Shown here: positions 63,306 through 64,000 of the stretch, in pieces
How positions within the stretch are numbered: position 1 is the stretch's first letter
Layout: each line of letters starts with the position of its first letter
NCBI GenBank assembly: GCA_016802295.1
Contig: JAESIW010000137.1
Span: 3,255,961-3,319,960 of the forward strand
Reading direction: 5' to 3'
Source: Brachionus rotundiformis
Lineage: Eukaryota > Rotifera > Eurotatoria > Ploima > Brachionidae
Length of the DNA: 64,000 bases
The notes under the pieces: generated by a model
What the model was told of the DNA's origin: nothing
Database searches by the model: none
The model's input: the letters and a program-made list of their open reading frames with translations, nothing else
Position numbers and translations under genes: made by a program

Positions 63306-64000
63306 GAAGAACATATCAATTAAAATCAAAAATGAATATGACAACAGATTTTTAATCGACCTCAACTATTGTAAAACTGAACTATATTTTATATATTTTC
63401 TTGTTAAAACTATTTCTTTTAAAAGTTTATTATACTTAATTAAAATTTTCAACATAAAGAGCTATATGGAATTAAAATATAAAAAATGAACTGCTTATTT
63501 TGAAAATTGTTTATTTTACTTTTAAAAAACTCTTAAAACTTGAGAAGACATTATAAGTACAAAGCTAACGAAAAAGTAAAAATTGTATCCAGAGATATCA
63601 TTTTTTAATAAATAGAGATCTAGATATTTGGTCTTTCCCTGTTATCACATTTTCAAAAATAATTCAGAAAAACTTCTTATTTAAGAATTGAATATGTCAC
63701 AGCTTCGCTCTTACAATTATTTCATTTCATATCTTTAGCATAGATAAAAATTTTCATTTTTTTCAAAAGGACTTGAAAATATAATATTTTGTAAAGAAAA
63801 ATTTAAATGATCTTACTATTTAAAAGAAAATATGTGAAGAATTGGATAAAAAATTAAGCATAAAAGGAATAAATGTTCCCATAGAGGTTCGTATGCCAAT
63901 TGTTTAAGTGACTTTTTTGTGAATTTTTTATTAGCAAATTAAAAATATATTATTTTATTGTTTAATAAAACTATTGATAAAAATTATAATCCAAACAACC
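63306..64000. other. AT-rich window end
   Basis: No coding frame, repeat or RNA gene that I can support. Confidence 0.4.

Noticed and set aside
1..64000. CRISPR array, tRNA or rRNA genes, prokaryotic defence system
   Set aside because: No regularly spaced repeats, no tRNA B-box with cloverleaf context and no rRNA-like sequence were seen; the window is animal nuclear DNA.

Overview
The window is nuclear DNA from an invertebrate animal. It is very AT-rich between genes, exons are clearly GC-richer, most introns are only 51-80 bp with GT..AG ends, and every recognisable protein is a metazoan one. The mix of well-conserved genes (HUWE1, Go alpha, FTCD, an allatostatin-C/somatostatin-type receptor, an IL-17-receptor-like protein) with CR1/Jockey-type and RTE-type LINE debris suggests a small lophotrochozoan, perhaps a rotifer. 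That placement is an inference from style and was not tested.

Layout. 1-1760 (+): 3' end of a classical cadherin. 2714-5478 (-): TFIIH helicase XPB/ERCC3, convergent with the cadherin. 8526-13255 (+): TENT4/PAPD5-7 poly(A) polymerase, whose first exon is tentative. 16459-18470 (+): bifunctional FTCD in seven exons, convergent with RhoA at 18802-19432 (-). 25802-27654 (+): G protein alpha-o. 30370-44037 (+): full-length HUWE1 HECT ubiquitin ligase (4357 aa by my splice model), of which 12,354 bp is one uninterrupted exon. 49976-51254 (+): a peptide GPCR. 53006-55367 (-): an unnamed papain/C39-like cysteine peptidase candidate. 56575-59818 (-): a ten-exon type I receptor with a divergent SEFIR-like tail (IL-17-receptor-like candidate). 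60832-61030 (-): an orphan exon. The rest is AT-rich sequence with decayed retrotransposons and two pogo-like terminal-repeat fragments.

The genes form no operon or obvious pathway. They are independent housekeeping and signalling genes: adhesion, transcription/repair, RNA tailing, one-carbon metabolism, GTPase signalling, ubiquitination and receptors. The least-described objects are the cysteine-peptidase-like protein and the SEFIR-like receptor, which lie 1.2 kb apart on the same strand. I found no CRISPR array, tRNA, rRNA or prokaryotic-type system. All splice models were built by hand from reading frame, phase, GT/AG sites and remembered homologues.
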